Shown here piece by piece: positions 8,984 through 17,524 of a stretch of DNA of 64,000 nucleotides. The translations under genes and the position numbers were made by a program. Position 1 is the stretch's first letter. Each line of letters begins with the position of its first letter. The DNA lies in contig NZ_JAENJH010000002.1 of the NCBI RefSeq assembly GCF_016595675.1, positions 744,001 to 808,000 of the forward strand, in the 5' to 3' direction. Origin of the DNA: Prauserella cavernicola (GTDB lineage: Bacteria; Actinomycetota; Actinomycetes; Mycobacteriales; Pseudonocardiaceae). The notes under the pieces were generated by a model. The model saw nothing but the letters and a program-made list of their open reading frames with translations. It was not told the origin of the DNA and did no database searches.

Positions 8984-10837
8984 TCAGAACGCCGCTTCGG
9001 GCAGCTCCATCAGCTCGTTGTCGGCGGCCTCGACCACCGCGCGCCGGGAGGTGAGCTCCGGCAGCACGTCCTTCGCGAAGAACGTCGCCGCCGCCACCTT
9101 GCCCTGGTAGAACGCGGTGTCCCTGGCCGAGACCTTGCCGCCCTCACCGTCGAGCTTGGCGAGCGCGACCTCCGCTCCCTTGAGCAGCTGCCAGCCGATC
9201 ACCAGATCGCCCGCCGAGAGCAGCAGTCGCACGGTGTGCTGACCGACCTTGTAGGAGTTGTTCACGTCCTCCTGCGAGGCGCTCAGGTAGCCGATCAGCG
9301 AGCCGAGCATGCCCTGGACGTCGTCCAGCGCCTGCTTGAGCAGCGCCCGCTCATTCTTGAGCCTGCCGTTGCCCGCCTCGGACTCGATGAACTTCGTGAT
9401 CTCGCCCGCGAGGTAGGTGAGTGCCTTTCCCTTGTCGCGGACGATCTTGCGGAAGAAGAAGTCCATCGACTGGATCGCCGTGGTGCCTTCGTACAGCGAG
9501 TCGATCTTCGCGTCGCGGATGTACTGCTCGATCGGATAGTCCTGCAGGAAGCCGGATCCGCCGAGGGTCTGCAGCGACTGCACGAGCTGCTCGGTGGCCC
9601 GCTCCGAGCCGACGCCCTTGACGATCGGCAGCAGCAGGTCGTTCACGCGCTCGGCCAGGTTCAGCGAGTCCTCGTCGCCCTCGCCGATCCAGATCTGGTC
9701 CTGGAACGACGCGGTGTAGAGGTACACGGCGCGCATGCCCTCGGCGTAGGCCTTCTGCAGCATCAGCGAGCGGCGCACGTCGGGGTGGTGCGTGATGGTG
9801 ACGCGCGGCGCGGCCTTGTCGAGCTGCTTGGTGAGGTCGGGACCCTGCACGCGCTCCTTGGCGTACTCGAGCGCGTTGAGGTAGCCGGTCGACAGCGTCG
9901 CGATGGCCTTGGTCCCCACCATCATGCGGGCGTACTCGATGACCTGGAACATCTGCGCGATGCCGTTGTGCACGTCGCCGAGCAGCCAGCCCTTGGCGGG
10001 AGTGCCGTGCTGGCCGAACGTGAGCTCACAGGTGGTGGAGACCTTGAGGCCCATCTTGTGCTCGACGTTGGTGACGAAGGCGCCGTTGCGCTCACCGGGC
10101 TCGCCGGTCTCGCTGTCGAAGTGGAACTTGGGCACGAGGAACAGCGACAGGCCCTTGGTGCCGGGCTTGGTCTCGACGCCGGGGCCCTCGGGGCGTGCCA
10201 GCACCAGGTGCATGATGTTCTCGGTCATGTCCTGGTCGCCCGAGGTGATGAAGCGCTTGACGCCCTCGAGGTGCCAGGAGCCGTCCTCCTGCTGCACGGC
10301 CTTGGTGCGGCCCGCGCCGACGTCGGAGCCGGCGTCGGGCTCGGTGAGCACCATCGTCGCGCCCCACGCGCGCTCGATCATGAGCTGCGCCCAGCGCTTC
10401 TGCTCGTCGGTGCCGTTCTTGTCGACGATCATGGCGAAGTTCGGGCCCGCCATGTACATGAACAGTGCCGGGTTGGCGCCGAGGATCAGCTCGGACGAGG
10501 CCCACTGCACGGTCGGGGGCAGGCCGAAGCCGCCGAGGTGGTTCGGCAGGCCGATGCGCCACCACTCGCCGTCCCACAGCGCCTGGTAGCTCTTCTTGAA
10601 CGACTCCGGCAGCGTGGCGGAGAAGGTCTTGGGGTCGTAGACCGGCGGGTTGCGGTCGGCGTCGGCGAAGGACTCGGCGAGCGGTCCGACGGCGAGGTTG
10701 TTCAGCTCGGACAGCACGCCACGCGCCGTCTCCTCGTCGGACTCGGCCAAAACACCCTTGCCGAGGCGGTCCTGTACGCCGAGCACCTCGAAGAGGTTGA
10801 ACTCCAGGTCTCGGACGTTGCTCTTGTAGTGGCCCAT
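8984..10837 (-). CDS. FadE5-like acyl-CoA dehydrogenase
   Basis: 617 residues, the length of the mycobacterial FadE5 class, which is longer than ordinary acyl-CoA dehydrogenases. It catalyses alpha,beta-dehydrogenation of fatty acyl-CoA in beta-oxidation, passing electrons to ETF. The start at ATG 10837 ([20 protein letters not shown]) matches the conserved N-terminus and has GGAG about seven bases upstream, so the longer frame from 10921 is rejected. Visible are the FAD-site LTEPDAGSD, the KRFITSGD segment and the catalytic-base motif [11 protein letters not shown] palindrome lies in the upstream region. Electron output could pass to the EtfD homologue at 25772-28057. Confidence 0.93.
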   Translation of the reverse strand: MGHYKSNVRDLEFNLFEVLGVQDRLGKGVLAESDEETARGVLSELNNLAVGPLAESFADADRNPPVYDPKTFSATLPESFKKSYQALWDGEWWRIGLPNHLGGFGLPPTVQWASSELILGANPALFMYMAGPNFAMIVDKNGTDEQKRWAQLMIERAWGATMVLTEPDAGSDVGAGRTKAVQQEDGSWHLEGVKRFITSGDQDMTENIMHLVLARPEGPGVETKPGTKGLSLFLVPKFHFDSETGEPGERNGAFVTNVEHKMGLKVSTTCELTFGQHGTPAKGWLLGDVHNGIAQMFQVIEYARMMVGTKAIATLSTGYLNALEYAKERVQGPDLTKQLDKAAPRVTITHHPDVRRSLMLQKAYAEGMRAVYLYTASFQDQIWIGEGDEDSLNLAERVNDLLLPIVKGVGSERATEQLVQSLQTLGGSGFLQDYPIEQYIRDAKIDSLYEGTTAIQSMDFFFRKIVRDKGKALTYLAGEITKFIESEAGNGRLKNERALLKQALDDVQGMLGSLIGYLSASQEDVNNSYKVGQHTVRLLLSAGDLVIGWQLLKGAEVALAKLDGEGGKVSARDTAFYQGKVAAATFFAKDVLPELTSRRAVVEAADNELMELPEAAF

Positions 10838-10926
10838 GTCGTCGCTCCGTACGGGTCGTTCGGGATTCCGGCTGGGCGCTCCTGGTTCGGACATCACTGC
10901 CCTACTCGCCGGTAACTTCAAGAATA

Positions 10927-10940
10927 TTACCTGCGGGTAA
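10927..10940. promoter_or_regulatory. Palindrome TTACC-N4-GGTAA upstream of the fadE5-like gene
   Basis: TTACCTGCGGGTAA is a dyad 90 bases before the start of the acyl-CoA dehydrogenase. A further GGTAA lies at about 10910 facing the TTACC. Position and symmetry fit a TetR-family operator controlling fatty-acid genes, but no cognate regulator is adjacent, so the assignment is inference. Confidence 0.4.
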
Positions 10941-10982
10941 CCGACGGCAAGGCGGATGCCACTTTTGTGATGAAGAGATCCC

Positions 10983-11768
10983 CTATGTGGGTCCGTTCGG
11001 AGCAGGCCTGGCCGCGTTCTCGCGCGGCGTGACCGTGGCGTCGTCGGACCTGGCGATCAGTATTCCGCTGCGGAACGCGGTGGTCACGGCGTGCGTGCGA
11101 TCCCTGGCCGACAACTTGCGCAGGATGCTCTTCACGTGGGTGCGCACGGTCTCCACCGACAGGAAGAGGACCTTCGCGATGGCGGAGTTCTCCAGTCCTT
11201 CGGCCACCAGCTGCAGCACCTGGTACTCCCGGCGCGACAGCGGCATCTGCGGCCGCTGCGCAGTGCTCAGCACCTGGCCGTTGGCGCTCGGCTGCCGCTT
11301 GGGACGCGCCGTCAGCGCGGCGAGCGAGGGATCGATGTAGCGGCGGTCGACGTGCGCCCTGCGGATCGCCTCGGCGAGCCGCCTCGGCTCGGCGGAGCGC
11401 GGCAGCACACCGTGCGCCCCCGCGGCGACCGCGGTGGTCAGGAACTGAGCCGTGCGCTGCGGCTCCCGCACCAGCACGACGATGACGAGCGTGGGGTCAC
11501 CGTCGCTGAGCAGCCTGATCAGGTGACTGTGCGGATCGAAGCCGGAGTCGACGATCACGATGTTGGGACGGAGCTGTTCGCAGAGCTGTAACGACGTGTG
11601 GTGGTTGGTGGCGTGGCCGACCCAGCGAAGCCCGGGCGTGCGACTGATCAGCGCGTTGAGCCCCTCGCGAAAGATCGGCACGGGGTCCAGTGCCGCGACG
11701 GTCAACGCGCGGGTCCCCGCGGCGCCGAGCGTCGGGGCCGGCCTGCCCCTGTCCATGCTGTGCGTCAT
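10983..11768 (-). CDS. LuxR/NarL-type response regulator-like transcription factor
   Basis: 261 residues. The N-terminal ~125 residues resemble a receiver domain ([14 protein letters not shown] for the acidic pocket, candidate phospho-acceptor Asp in IVIVDSGFD). The C-terminal part holds the LuxR helix-turn-helix ([28 protein letters not shown] and [13 protein letters not shown]). Start ATG 11768 has GGAG six bases upstream. No histidine kinase is nearby, so it is an orphan regulator. The C-terminal tail of ~20 residues is unusual and unstructured. Targets unknown. Confidence 0.88.
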   Translation of the reverse strand: MTHSMDRGRPAPTLGAAGTRALTVAALDPVPIFREGLNALISRTPGLRWVGHATNHHTSLQLCEQLRPNIVIVDSGFDPHSHLIRLLSDGDPTLVIVVLVREPQRTAQFLTTAVAAGAHGVLPRSAEPRRLAEAIRRAHVDRRYIDPSLAALTARPKRQPSANGQVLSTAQRPQMPLSRREYQVLQLVAEGLENSAIAKVLFLSVETVRTHVKSILRKLSARDRTHAVTTAFRSGILIARSDDATVTPRENAARPAPNGPT

Positions 11769-11996
11769 TCGTACTCCGTCTCCAACACGCCCTCGTTCCA
11801 GAGCGCGCTCCACTCGCCGTGATCACCCGGCCCCCCGTGCGAGGTCGCCCTGTGCTCCGGTGCTGGGACGTGCGTATGACGACCTCGTGACGCTTTGGAC
11901 GACCATTCAATTAATCCATGACGGAGTTTCCCTCGTTCGGGGGGCCCGGCCTAGTTGAGCTGGAGTTATGTGCCCGCCGGTTCCTGCGACACTGGG

Positions 11997-12542
11997 TCAC
12001 TGAACAGCCGCGCGCAGTTGTGCGAACTCCTCGGCGAGCGCGGCAGGCGTCCAGTGCGCGTTGAGCCCGCTCGGGTTGGGCAGCACCCAGAGCGGCGTGT
12101 CGCTGACCTGCTCTTTCTGAGGCCCGACGACGGCCTTCGGTCTGCCGAAGGCGGTGCGATAGGCGGTGATGCCGACGATCGCGAGCAGCCGAGGGCGGTA
12201 CTTCGCGACCTTGCGGGTGAGATCCTCGCCACCGGCGCGCAGTTCCTCAGCGGTGAGCTCGTCGGCTCTGGCCGTGGTCCTGGCGACGAGGTTGGTGATG
12301 CCGAGCCCGTAGGACGGCAGTTCGCCCTGCTCGCTCGGCGCCAGTTGTCTCGGCGTGAAGCCGCCGCGGTGCAGGGCAGGCCAGAACCGGTTGCCGGGGC
12401 GGGCGAAGTGGTGGCCGGTGGCGCCTGAGTACAGCCCCGGGTTGATGCCACAGAAGAGCACCCGCAACCCGGGCTCGATGACGTCGTCGATCGTGCGGCC
12501 GTGCGCCGCTGCGAGCTGATCGGCGGTGGGACGGTCTGGCAT
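11997..12542 (-). CDS. mug: Mismatch-specific uracil/thymine DNA glycosylase (Mug family)
   Basis: 181 residues. Mug excises uracil or thymine mispaired with guanine, and ethenocytosine, in base-excision repair. The two family motifs are clear: FCGINPGLYSGATGHHFARPGNRFW, which carries the catalytic-site Asn in GINPG, and LPNPSGLNAH near the C-terminus, which inserts into the helix. Length and motif spacing match E. coli Mug. The gene is separated from its neighbours by about 230 bases upstream and is divergent from the VOC gene. Confidence 0.92.
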   Translation of the reverse strand: MPDRPTADQLAAAHGRTIDDVIEPGLRVLFCGINPGLYSGATGHHFARPGNRFWPALHRGGFTPRQLAPSEQGELPSYGLGITNLVARTTARADELTAEELRAGGEDLTRKVAKYRPRLLAIVGITAYRTAFGRPKAVVGPQKEQVSDTPLWVLPNPSGLNAHWTPAALAEEFAQLRAAVQ

Positions 12543-12582
12543 GACAGCAGTCTCGCCGCTGATCGAGTGGTAGGGAGGGCCA

Positions 12583-12936
12583 ATGCCTGTTCATGTCATC
12601 GCGATCGCCGTCGACTGCGCCGACGCGGAAGCACTGGCCGCGTTCTGGCGGGAGGCACTGGGCTATCCGGAGCCGCACCGCTGGAGCGATGCGGACGGGA
12701 GACGGTACGTGCAGCTCGACGGCGACCCGCCGCTGCTCTTCCAGCCGGTGCCGGAGGGCAAGACCGGCAAGAACCGGCTCCACCTCGACGTCGCGCCCGC
12801 GGAGGGCGACCAGTACGCCGAGGTGGACCGGCTCGCGGGGCTGGGGGCCACGGTGCTGTCCGACGAGAGCAGGCATCCGTGGGTGGTGCTGGCAGACCCG
12901 GAGGGCAACGAGTTCTGCGTCCTGCCGGCGCGCTGA
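12583..12936 (+). CDS. VOC family (glyoxalase-like) protein
   Basis: 117 residues with the two beta-alpha-beta-beta-beta halves of the vicinal oxygen chelate fold: opening I-A-I-A-V-D-C-A-D-A-E-A-L-A-A-F-W, central NRLHLDV and closing W-V-V-L-A-D-P-E-G-N-E-F-C-V-L. Likely metal ligands include the His of RLHLDV and the Glu of NEFCV. The WREALGYP segment is typical of the DUF/VOC subgroup in actinomycetes. Reaction unknown. It is divergent from mug with about 40 bases between starts. Confidence 0.87.
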   Translation: MPVHVIAIAVDCADAEALAAFWREALGYPEPHRWSDADGRRYVQLDGDPPLLFQPVPEGKTGKNRLHLDVAPAEGDQYAEVDRLAGLGATVLSDESRHPWVVLADPEGNEFCVLPAR

Positions 12937-13014
12937 CCTGCTGGGGTGGCGCGATCCGCTCCCGAGTGCGTACTCTGTGTGATCCGCCACACACGACGCA
13001 TCAAGGGGGATGAC

Positions 13015-13209
13015 GTGCAACTGGCGTTGGTCATCGGCCTCGCGGTGCTGTTACTCATCGCCGCGGGTGCCACGGTAGTGCTGGAAGACCGCCGTGCGGC
13101 ACGGCGTCATGCGCAGCAAAGACAGGCGCGGCTGGCCAGACTTGGTGAGCACGACCCGCTGGCGTCGGCACCGTTGCCTGCTGGGCTGGGACAGCGTCCT
13201 CCGGGCTGA
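13015..13209 (+). CDS. Small single-pass membrane protein (hypothetical)
   Basis: 64 residues from GTG 13015, preceded by AAGGGGGA at good spacing. The first ~22 residues form a hydrophobic helix (LALVIGLAVLLLIAAGATVV) followed by a basic, glutamine- and arginine-rich cytoplasmic tail. Its last 155 bases overlap the 3' end of the VanZ-type gene on the opposite strand. The clean ribosome site and helix argue that it is real, but it has no recognised family. Confidence 0.5.
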   Translation: MQLALVIGLAVLLLIAAGATVVLEDRRAARRHAQQRQARLARLGEHDPLASAPLPAGLGQRPPG

Positions 13210-13798
13210 CGTCCTGGGCCATGTGGCGCAGCGTCAGGAAGAGAGCCGCGGCGACCCATCCGAGCAGCGCGCCCGACGTGTTGGTCATGAGGTCGTCGAT
13301 GTCGAAGATCCGGTAGACCATGGGCGCGGTGCCGAAGTTCGCGGTGATCTGTGTGAGCTCGATCAGCAGCGAGGCTCCGAAGCCCCACAGCACGGCACGG
13401 CTCGCCCGCTGGTTCCACAGCACCTTCGCGAAGATCCCGAGTGGCACGAACAGCAGCACGTTCATCGCCACCTGCTGGAACGTCTGCGTGAACAGTGCCG
13501 CCGAGCCCGGCTGGTCGTACTTGGCCAGCTCGGTGCCGATGTCTGCGACCCACTGGAAGGGCACGAGCTGCACGGTCTGCTCCAGCGCCGGGGTGTTCGG
13601 CCCGGGCAGCGGCAGCAGCACGACGGCCACAGCGAGGCACGCGTAGAGCGTCACCGCCCCGCTGACGACGATGCTCCGGGTCCGCACCCGCCCGTACCGC
13701 GCGCGCTGCGTCGATACCTGGATGGCGAGGACGATGCCCCACACGATGAGAAAACCGAGGAGGCCGTATCCCAGTGCCGTCTGCTGTGCCCAAGTCAT
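13055..13798 (-). CDS. VanZ family membrane protein
   Basis: 247 residues with five hydrophobic segments. The family signature is readable: N-V-L-L-F-V-P-L-G-I-F, S-L-L-I-E-L-T-Q and D-I-D-D-L-M-T-N-T-S-G-A-L-L-G. VanZ proteins are associated with low-level teicoplanin resistance, though most actinobacterial members are uncharacterised. The N-terminal starts Met-Thr-Trp at 13798. The C-terminal ~55 residues after the last helix are polar, not conserved in the family, and lie in the stretch overlapped by the small plus-strand gene. Confidence 0.88.
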   Translation of the reverse strand: MTWAQQTALGYGLLGFLIVWGIVLAIQVSTQRARYGRVRTRSIVVSGAVTLYACLAVAVVLLPLPGPNTPALEQTVQLVPFQWVADIGTELAKYDQPGSAALFTQTFQQVAMNVLLFVPLGIFAKVLWNQRASRAVLWGFGASLLIELTQITANFGTAPMVYRIFDIDDLMTNTSGALLGWVAAALFLTLRHMAQDVSPEDAVPAQQATVPTPAGRAHQVWPAAPVFAAHDAVPHGGLPALPWHPRR

Positions 13799-13950
13799 GA
13801 TCTAGACGTTATGGCTGGCTGACCTGCTCTGACCTCGGTCGAAGGGCTGTTGATCACCCCCTGCATCGGCCATCCGGCCGAGGGCCGTCCGGCTGGCCGG
13901 GCTCCCGTTTCGCCAAGACCGCGGCCGCCGGCCGGACCGAGAATGGGCGG

Positions 13951-14289
13951 ATGGCGACATGGGAAGACGTGGTGGCGATGGGCTCGCGGTTGCCCGAGGT
14001 CGAGGAGTCGACGTGGTACCGCACCCCGGCGTTGAAGGTCGCGGGCAAAGGCTTCGCACGGTTGCGCACTGAATCCGAGGGCGGACTCGTGCTGATGTGC
14101 GGGCTCGACGAGAAGGCCGCGCTGCTGGAGTCCGGCGACCCGGCGTTCTACACGACGCCGCACTACGACGGCTACGGGTCGATCCTGGTCGATCTGGCGG
14201 CCGTCGACGAGGACCAGCTCGGCGAGCTGATCGAGGAGTCGTGGCGGCTCAAGGCTCCGGCCCGGCTGCGGAGGGCCCTGGACGGTTGA
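13951..14289 (+). CDS. MmcQ/YjbR family DNA-binding-like protein
   Basis: 112 residues matching the CyaY-like fold of the MmcQ/YjbR family: N-terminal P-E-V-E-E-S-T-W-Y-R-T-P-A-L-K-V-A-G-K, the middle strand LVLMCGLDEKAAL, and the closing L-I-E-E-S-W-R-L-K-A-P-A-R-L. Family members are described as DNA-binding-like, with unproven function. The last 41 bases overlap the 3' end of the convergent phosphatase gene. Confidence 0.87.
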   Translation: MATWEDVVAMGSRLPEVEESTWYRTPALKVAGKGFARLRTESEGGLVLMCGLDEKAALLESGDPAFYTTPHYDGYGSILVDLAAVDEDQLGELIEESWRLKAPARLRRALDG

Positions 14290-14737
14290 GGCGCGCGTGG
14301 CGGGCGAACCAGCTGATCCACGCCCGCTGCCACGGAGCCTCGACCGCGCGGCGGCGGTAGTTCGCGCGGGTCCAGGCGAACGCCTCGCGTGGCGTGAGCC
14401 CGGTGAGGGTGGCCAGGCAGGCCATGGCGGTGCCCGTGCGGCCGATGCCGCCGTGGCATGCCATCTCCACGGCCTGGCCGGTCCTCGCGCGCTCGTGCAG
14501 CGCGACGATGCTCGCCGCGGCGGGTCGCCAGTGCGAGGGCAGCCAGCCGTCGACCCAGTGCACCCACTCGTGTTCCCAGGTGAGCGAGGCGTCGTGGCGG
14601 CGGTGGAGCACCCCGGCGCCGAGGTAGAGCCCGAAATCGGGTCGCGGCCCCTCTGGCGCGGCCTCGCGGAGTCCCCGGCCCCGGACCCACACGCCGTCCG
14701 GCAGCCTGGTCGCGCCGAGCAGAGGCGGCCCTGCCAT
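14249..14737 (-). CDS. Protein-tyrosine phosphatase family protein
   Basis: 162 residues. The Cys-X5-Arg signature is ACHGGIGRTGT with nucleophile Cys94 and phosphate-binding Arg100, and the Thr after it is the usual hydroxyl. An upstream WVDGWLPSHW segment could supply the general acid. It is cytosolic, has no regulatory domain, and is typical of small actinobacterial dual-specificity-like phosphatases. Substrate unknown. It converges on the MmcQ-like gene with 41 bases of overlap. Confidence 0.87.
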   Translation of the reverse strand: MAGPPLLGATRLPDGVWVRGRGLREAAPEGPRPDFGLYLGAGVLHRRHDASLTWEHEWVHWVDGWLPSHWRPAAASIVALHERARTGQAVEMACHGGIGRTGTAMACLATLTGLTPREAFAWTRANYRRRAVEAPWQRAWISWFARHARLNRPGPSAAGPEP

Positions 14738-14817
14738 GCCCGATTATGGGGACCCGCCGCGGTGCCGGGGCAACGACGACCGGCTATTCGGCTGGCGGCG
14801 TTCGTAATGTAGTCAGC

Positions 14818-15219
14818 ATGACCAGCGTCCGACTTGTCCGTAGTTCCCAGCTGTCGTCCGTCGCCGAGTACGCCTACGCCTCCGCCGTCTCCCTGTCGGC
14901 CGAGCGACTGATCTTCGCCGCGGGCGCGTGCCCGCTCGATGCCGAGGGCAACACGGTGGCCGTCGGCGACGTCGCCGGTCAGGCGAAGCAGGTGATGGAC
15001 AACCTCGACGTGGCCCTGCGCGAAGCGGGAGCGACACTGCGCGACGTCCTCAAGACCACGGTGTACGTCGCATCGGCGAAGCAGGACGACCTGGTGGTGG
15101 CGTGGGAGGTCGTGCGCGCCCGCTTCGGTGACCACGACGCCCCGAGCACGCTGCTCGGCGTGGCGGCCCTGGGCTACGACGACCAACTGGTGGAGGTCGA
15201 GGCGGTAGCCGCCGTCTAG
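14818..15219 (+). CDS. Rid family protein without the canonical catalytic arginine
   Basis: 133 residues of the RidA/YjgF/UK114 trimeric fold (A-G-A-C-P-L-D near residue 40, L-K-T-T-V-Y-V-A and L-V-E-V-E-A-V). At the position where RidA enzymes carry Arg in A-R-S-T-V, this protein has APSTLLGVAAL, so the imine/enamine deaminase arginine appears to be missing. That places it in a Rid subgroup whose activity should not be assumed. ATG 14818 is chosen over the longer frame because the family motif begins right after it. Confidence 0.87.
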   Translation: MTSVRLVRSSQLSSVAEYAYASAVSLSAERLIFAAGACPLDAEGNTVAVGDVAGQAKQVMDNLDVALREAGATLRDVLKTTVYVASAKQDDLVVAWEVVRARFGDHDAPSTLLGVAALGYDDQLVEVEAVAAV

Positions 15220-15262
15220 CCCAGATCACTACGCTGGCGTGCTTTTCACGAAAGGGCTTTCG

Positions 15263-15844
15263 ATGTCCGACGAGCTCGACGACGCGCAACTGTCCGCCAA
15301 GCTCGTGAACGGCCTGCGCCCCACCCGGGTCACGCTCGCCGACCACGACCCCGCGTGGCCTGCCAGGTTCGAGGCCCGCGCCTCCGAACTGCGCTCGATC
15401 CTCGGCGAGCGGGCGAGGCTGATCGAGCACATCGGCTCCACGTCGGTACCCGGACTCGCGGCGAAGCCGATCATCGACATCGTGGTGGGCATCGACGACC
15501 CGGACGACGAGGCGGCCTACCTGCGCGACCTCGAAGCGGCGGGCTACGACCCGCGGGTGCGCGAACCGGGCCACCGCTGCCTGCGGGCGGGCGAGCCGGA
15601 CGAGCCGGTGAACCTGCACTGCTACCCGCCTGACGACGTCGAGGTGCGCCGCTATCTCGCCTTCCGCGACCGCCTCCGCGCCAACGATGCGGACCGCGAG
15701 CTCTACGAGGCCACCAAACGAAAACTGGCCGAACGCGAATGGGCGGACATCAACTACTACGCGGAGGCGAAACGCCCGGTGATCTTCGAGATCCTGGCGA
15801 GGGCGGGCTGGGTCGAACCAGTCCGAAGTGGACCAACCAACTGA
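15263..15844 (+). CDS. GrpB (UPF0157) family protein
   Basis: 193 residues. The signature of this nucleotidyltransferase-fold family is clear: V-x-L-x-D-H-D-P-A-W-P-A-R-F-E, I-E-H-I-G-S-T-S-V-P-G-L-A-A-K-P-I-I-D-I-V-V-G and a central H-L/N-L-H-x-Y. The GSTSVPG plus KPIID strings correspond to the GS-DxD elements of polymerase-beta-like enzymes. In other bacteria the domain is sometimes fused to dephospho-CoA kinase. AAAGGG precedes ATG 15263. Function unproven. Confidence 0.88.
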   Translation: MSDELDDAQLSAKLVNGLRPTRVTLADHDPAWPARFEARASELRSILGERARLIEHIGSTSVPGLAAKPIIDIVVGIDDPDDEAAYLRDLEAAGYDPRVREPGHRCLRAGEPDEPVNLHCYPPDDVEVRRYLAFRDRLRANDADRELYEATKRKLAEREWADINYYAEAKRPVIFEILARAGWVEPVRSGPTN

Positions 15845-15860
15845 ACGTCCAGACAGCCGA

Positions 15861-16649
15861 TCATTCTCGGACGAGTGAGCCGCGCAGCTTCTCGTCGGGG
15901 GGAAACTGCCCGGTTGCGAGGTAGTTCTCCCAATCGGCCCGCTCGAAGACACAGTTGCCCGAGCGGATCCGCTCGAACTCCGCACCGGCCCATTGCACGG
16001 CACGCCACAGATCGGCGTCGGCCTCGCGGCTGTATCGGCTCATCGTGGTCGTGCCCGTGCGTCCTCGCGTGCAGAAAACGCCGTGGTTCGTACTCGCGAG
16101 CAGGTCCGGTCGCTGCAGGAAGCAACCGTCAGTGTCCAGGCCGGGCAGACCCGGAGTGCGGCTACCGAGCACACGCCAGACGACAGGTGCCCCCAGGAGC
16201 TCGCCGACGCGAGTGCGCCAGAAGAGGTCGTTGCAGTCGGTGCCGGTCACCACGGTGAACGCCTCGCTCACGAATGGTTCCGTTCGCCGTTGCTCGGTTC
16301 CGACGTGGCGCACGGTCAGGTCGGTGGCGACCAGCCGAGTCGAGCCCGGCCAGGTGGGAATCGAGATCGCGATCCGCCCATCGACCTCGGCCGTCTCGAT
16401 CGGGTCCAGGATGTCGCTCGGGCCGCGCTCGGTCGGCGGGTCGAGTTCGCCCGCGCCTGTGGTGACAAGTTCGTACACGTCGAGCGTGGAGTGATCGCCG
16501 GGAAGAAGCCCGAGTCGAAGGCACTGCTCGAGAACCAGTGTGATCAAGCCGTCCCCAGACCGCGTGATCTGAGCCAAGCGTCCGCCGTCGAACGCGTCGC
16601 GCTCGTCGAGCCAGACATCGAACGACGAACAGTCGGAGAATCTGGTCAC
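15861..16649 (-). CDS. Hypothetical protein, unrecognised
   Basis: 262 residues, soluble, acidic, with no signal peptide or membrane segment. I recognise no family. Noticeable are a cysteine-rich scatter (Cys in FSDCSS, EQCLRL, GTDCNDLFW, DGCFLQ, FCTRG, GNCVF) and a W-L-D-E-R-D-A-F-D-G-G motif at the N-terminus. It sits just outside the left end of the tRNA-Gly element, convergent with the GrpB gene. Codon use is normal for the chromosome, so it is probably host DNA rather than island cargo. Confidence 0.65.
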   Translation of the reverse strand: MTRFSDCSSFDVWLDERDAFDGGRLAQITRSGDGLITLVLEQCLRLGLLPGDHSTLDVYELVTTGAGELDPPTERGPSDILDPIETAEVDGRIAISIPTWPGSTRLVATDLTVRHVGTEQRRTEPFVSEAFTVVTGTDCNDLFWRTRVGELLGAPVVWRVLGSRTPGLPGLDTDGCFLQRPDLLASTNHGVFCTRGRTGTTTMSRYSREADADLWRAVQWAGAEFERIRSGNCVFERADWENYLATGQFPPDEKLRGSLVRE

Positions 16650-16724
16650 GGCGCCATTATCGAGTGAGCCGTTGCCCGACGTCGACGAGTCAGAGCGGTC
16701 CGAAGTGGATTCCCGGCAAGCGAA

Positions 16725-16755
16725 AGGCCCGCTTCCCTGATCGGGATGCGGGCCT
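16725..16755 (-). terminator. Probable original tRNA-Gly terminator
   Basis: An 8-bp stem AGGCCCGC/GCGGGCCT with an inner CCC/GGG pairing encloses a short loop. On the minus strand it is followed by TTTCG. It lies 26 bases beyond the displaced tRNA 3' segment at 16779-16820 and points the same way, so it most likely terminated the tRNA before the element inserted. Confidence 0.6.
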
Positions 16756-16778
16756 CGTGAGCTGCTGGAACAGCCTTG

Positions 16779-16820
16779 GAGCGGATGACGGGAATCGAAC
16801 CCGCGTTCTCAGCTTGGGAA
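16779..16820. repeat. Left attachment repeat: displaced 3' segment of tRNA-Gly
   Basis: 42 bases identical to 19136-19177, corresponding to the 3' part of tRNA-Gly (T arm, acceptor 3' strand and anticodon arm up to the anticodon). Beyond the 42 bases the sequence diverges from the tRNA, so this copy lacks the 5' half. This is the pattern left when a tyrosine integrase inserts into a tRNA 3' end and restores the gene at the other junction. Confidence 0.9.
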
Positions 16821-16908
16821 CCAGCGTGATCATGCTGGAAAGTAGCCCTGAGCTGCGGGCGCGGGTGTGCGCAGGGTACCGCTGGTGACCGTAGTTGACC
16901 GGCCTTAG

Positions 16909-16928
16909 TGGCACGCTAATGGCATGCG
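16909..16928. repeat. Left 20-bp subterminal repeat (candidate integrase arm site)
   Basis: TGGCACGCTAATGGCATGCG matches 18 of 20 bases of the site at 19043-19062 in direct orientation. It begins 88 bases inside the left attachment repeat. Each copy contains two tandem TGGCA units, as arm-type binding sites of tyrosine integrases often do. Confidence 0.5.
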
Positions 16929-17050
16929 CTGTCAGGGGCGACCAATCGACCTTGGTTACGAATCGATGTCGGCTGCCCGCTCTGAGTAACACGCCGACTT
17001 GCATGACGACTCTCCTCACGTCAAGTAGATCTTCATCGTCGGAGGGACCG

Positions 17051-17524
17051 ATGCTCGGAGCTGGTGGGGTTCTTCCGCCGGGCAAACATGTCGTCACCAT
17101 TGACGAGTTCCACACGCACTTTGTCGATGCGTTCGGCGACTCGACGAGTCGTAAGAGGCTGTTTGTGCGTTGGCAGAGGCACCGGGAGGCGCTGAGCAGT
17201 GTGTTGCCTATCCACTCGCAGTGGATCAACGGCAGCTACGTGACCAGTAAAATCAACCCTGGTGATGTCGATGTTGTGACGTTGTTCGATGGCGAAGCGT
17301 TCGATGGGCTGGCTCCGGGCTTGCAGCAGATGGTGGGTGCCATGTTGGCCGGGAAACAGACCAAGCACGTCTGGGGCATCGACTCGTATGCGCTGCCGAT
17401 CTACCCGGATGGGCATAGCCTTGCCCCTGAGACGTTGAAAGCGAAGGATCATTGGGACTGGTTCTGGCAGCGAATTAAGGACGTCGAGGGCGCTGAAAAG
17501 GGCTACTTGGAGGTCATGGCATGA
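17051..17524 (+). CDS. Minimal nucleotidyltransferase-like protein (island cargo gene 1)
   Basis: 157 residues from ATG 17051, with GGAGGG five bases upstream. The polymerase-beta-type nucleotidyltransferase signature is visible: Gly61-Ser62 in INGSYVTSK, then Asp72 and Asp74 in PGDVDVV, with Asp111 in HVWGIDSY as a candidate third metal-binding carboxylate. It resembles the DUF6932-type or MNT-type proteins that occur in two-gene mobile modules. No membrane segment is seen. The stop overlaps the start of the next gene by ATGA, so the two products are probably made in fixed ratio. Codon use is A/T-richer than the host. The exact activity (AMPylation, nucleotide-tail addition or none) is unknown. 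Confidence 0.78.
   Translation: MLGAGGVLPPGKHVVTIDEFHTHFVDAFGDSTSRKRLFVRWQRHREALSSVLPIHSQWINGSYVTSKINPGDVDVVTLFDGEAFDGLAPGLQQMVGAMLAGKQTKHVWGIDSYALPIYPDGHSLAPETLKAKDHWDWFWQRIKDVEGAEKGYLEVMA

Noticed and set aside
8711-10915. 734-codon open frame antisense to the FadE5-like gene
   Set aside because: It mirrors the strong codon bias of the real gene; its protein is arginine/valine/leucine-rich with no motif, and the opposite strand has a complete conserved enzyme.
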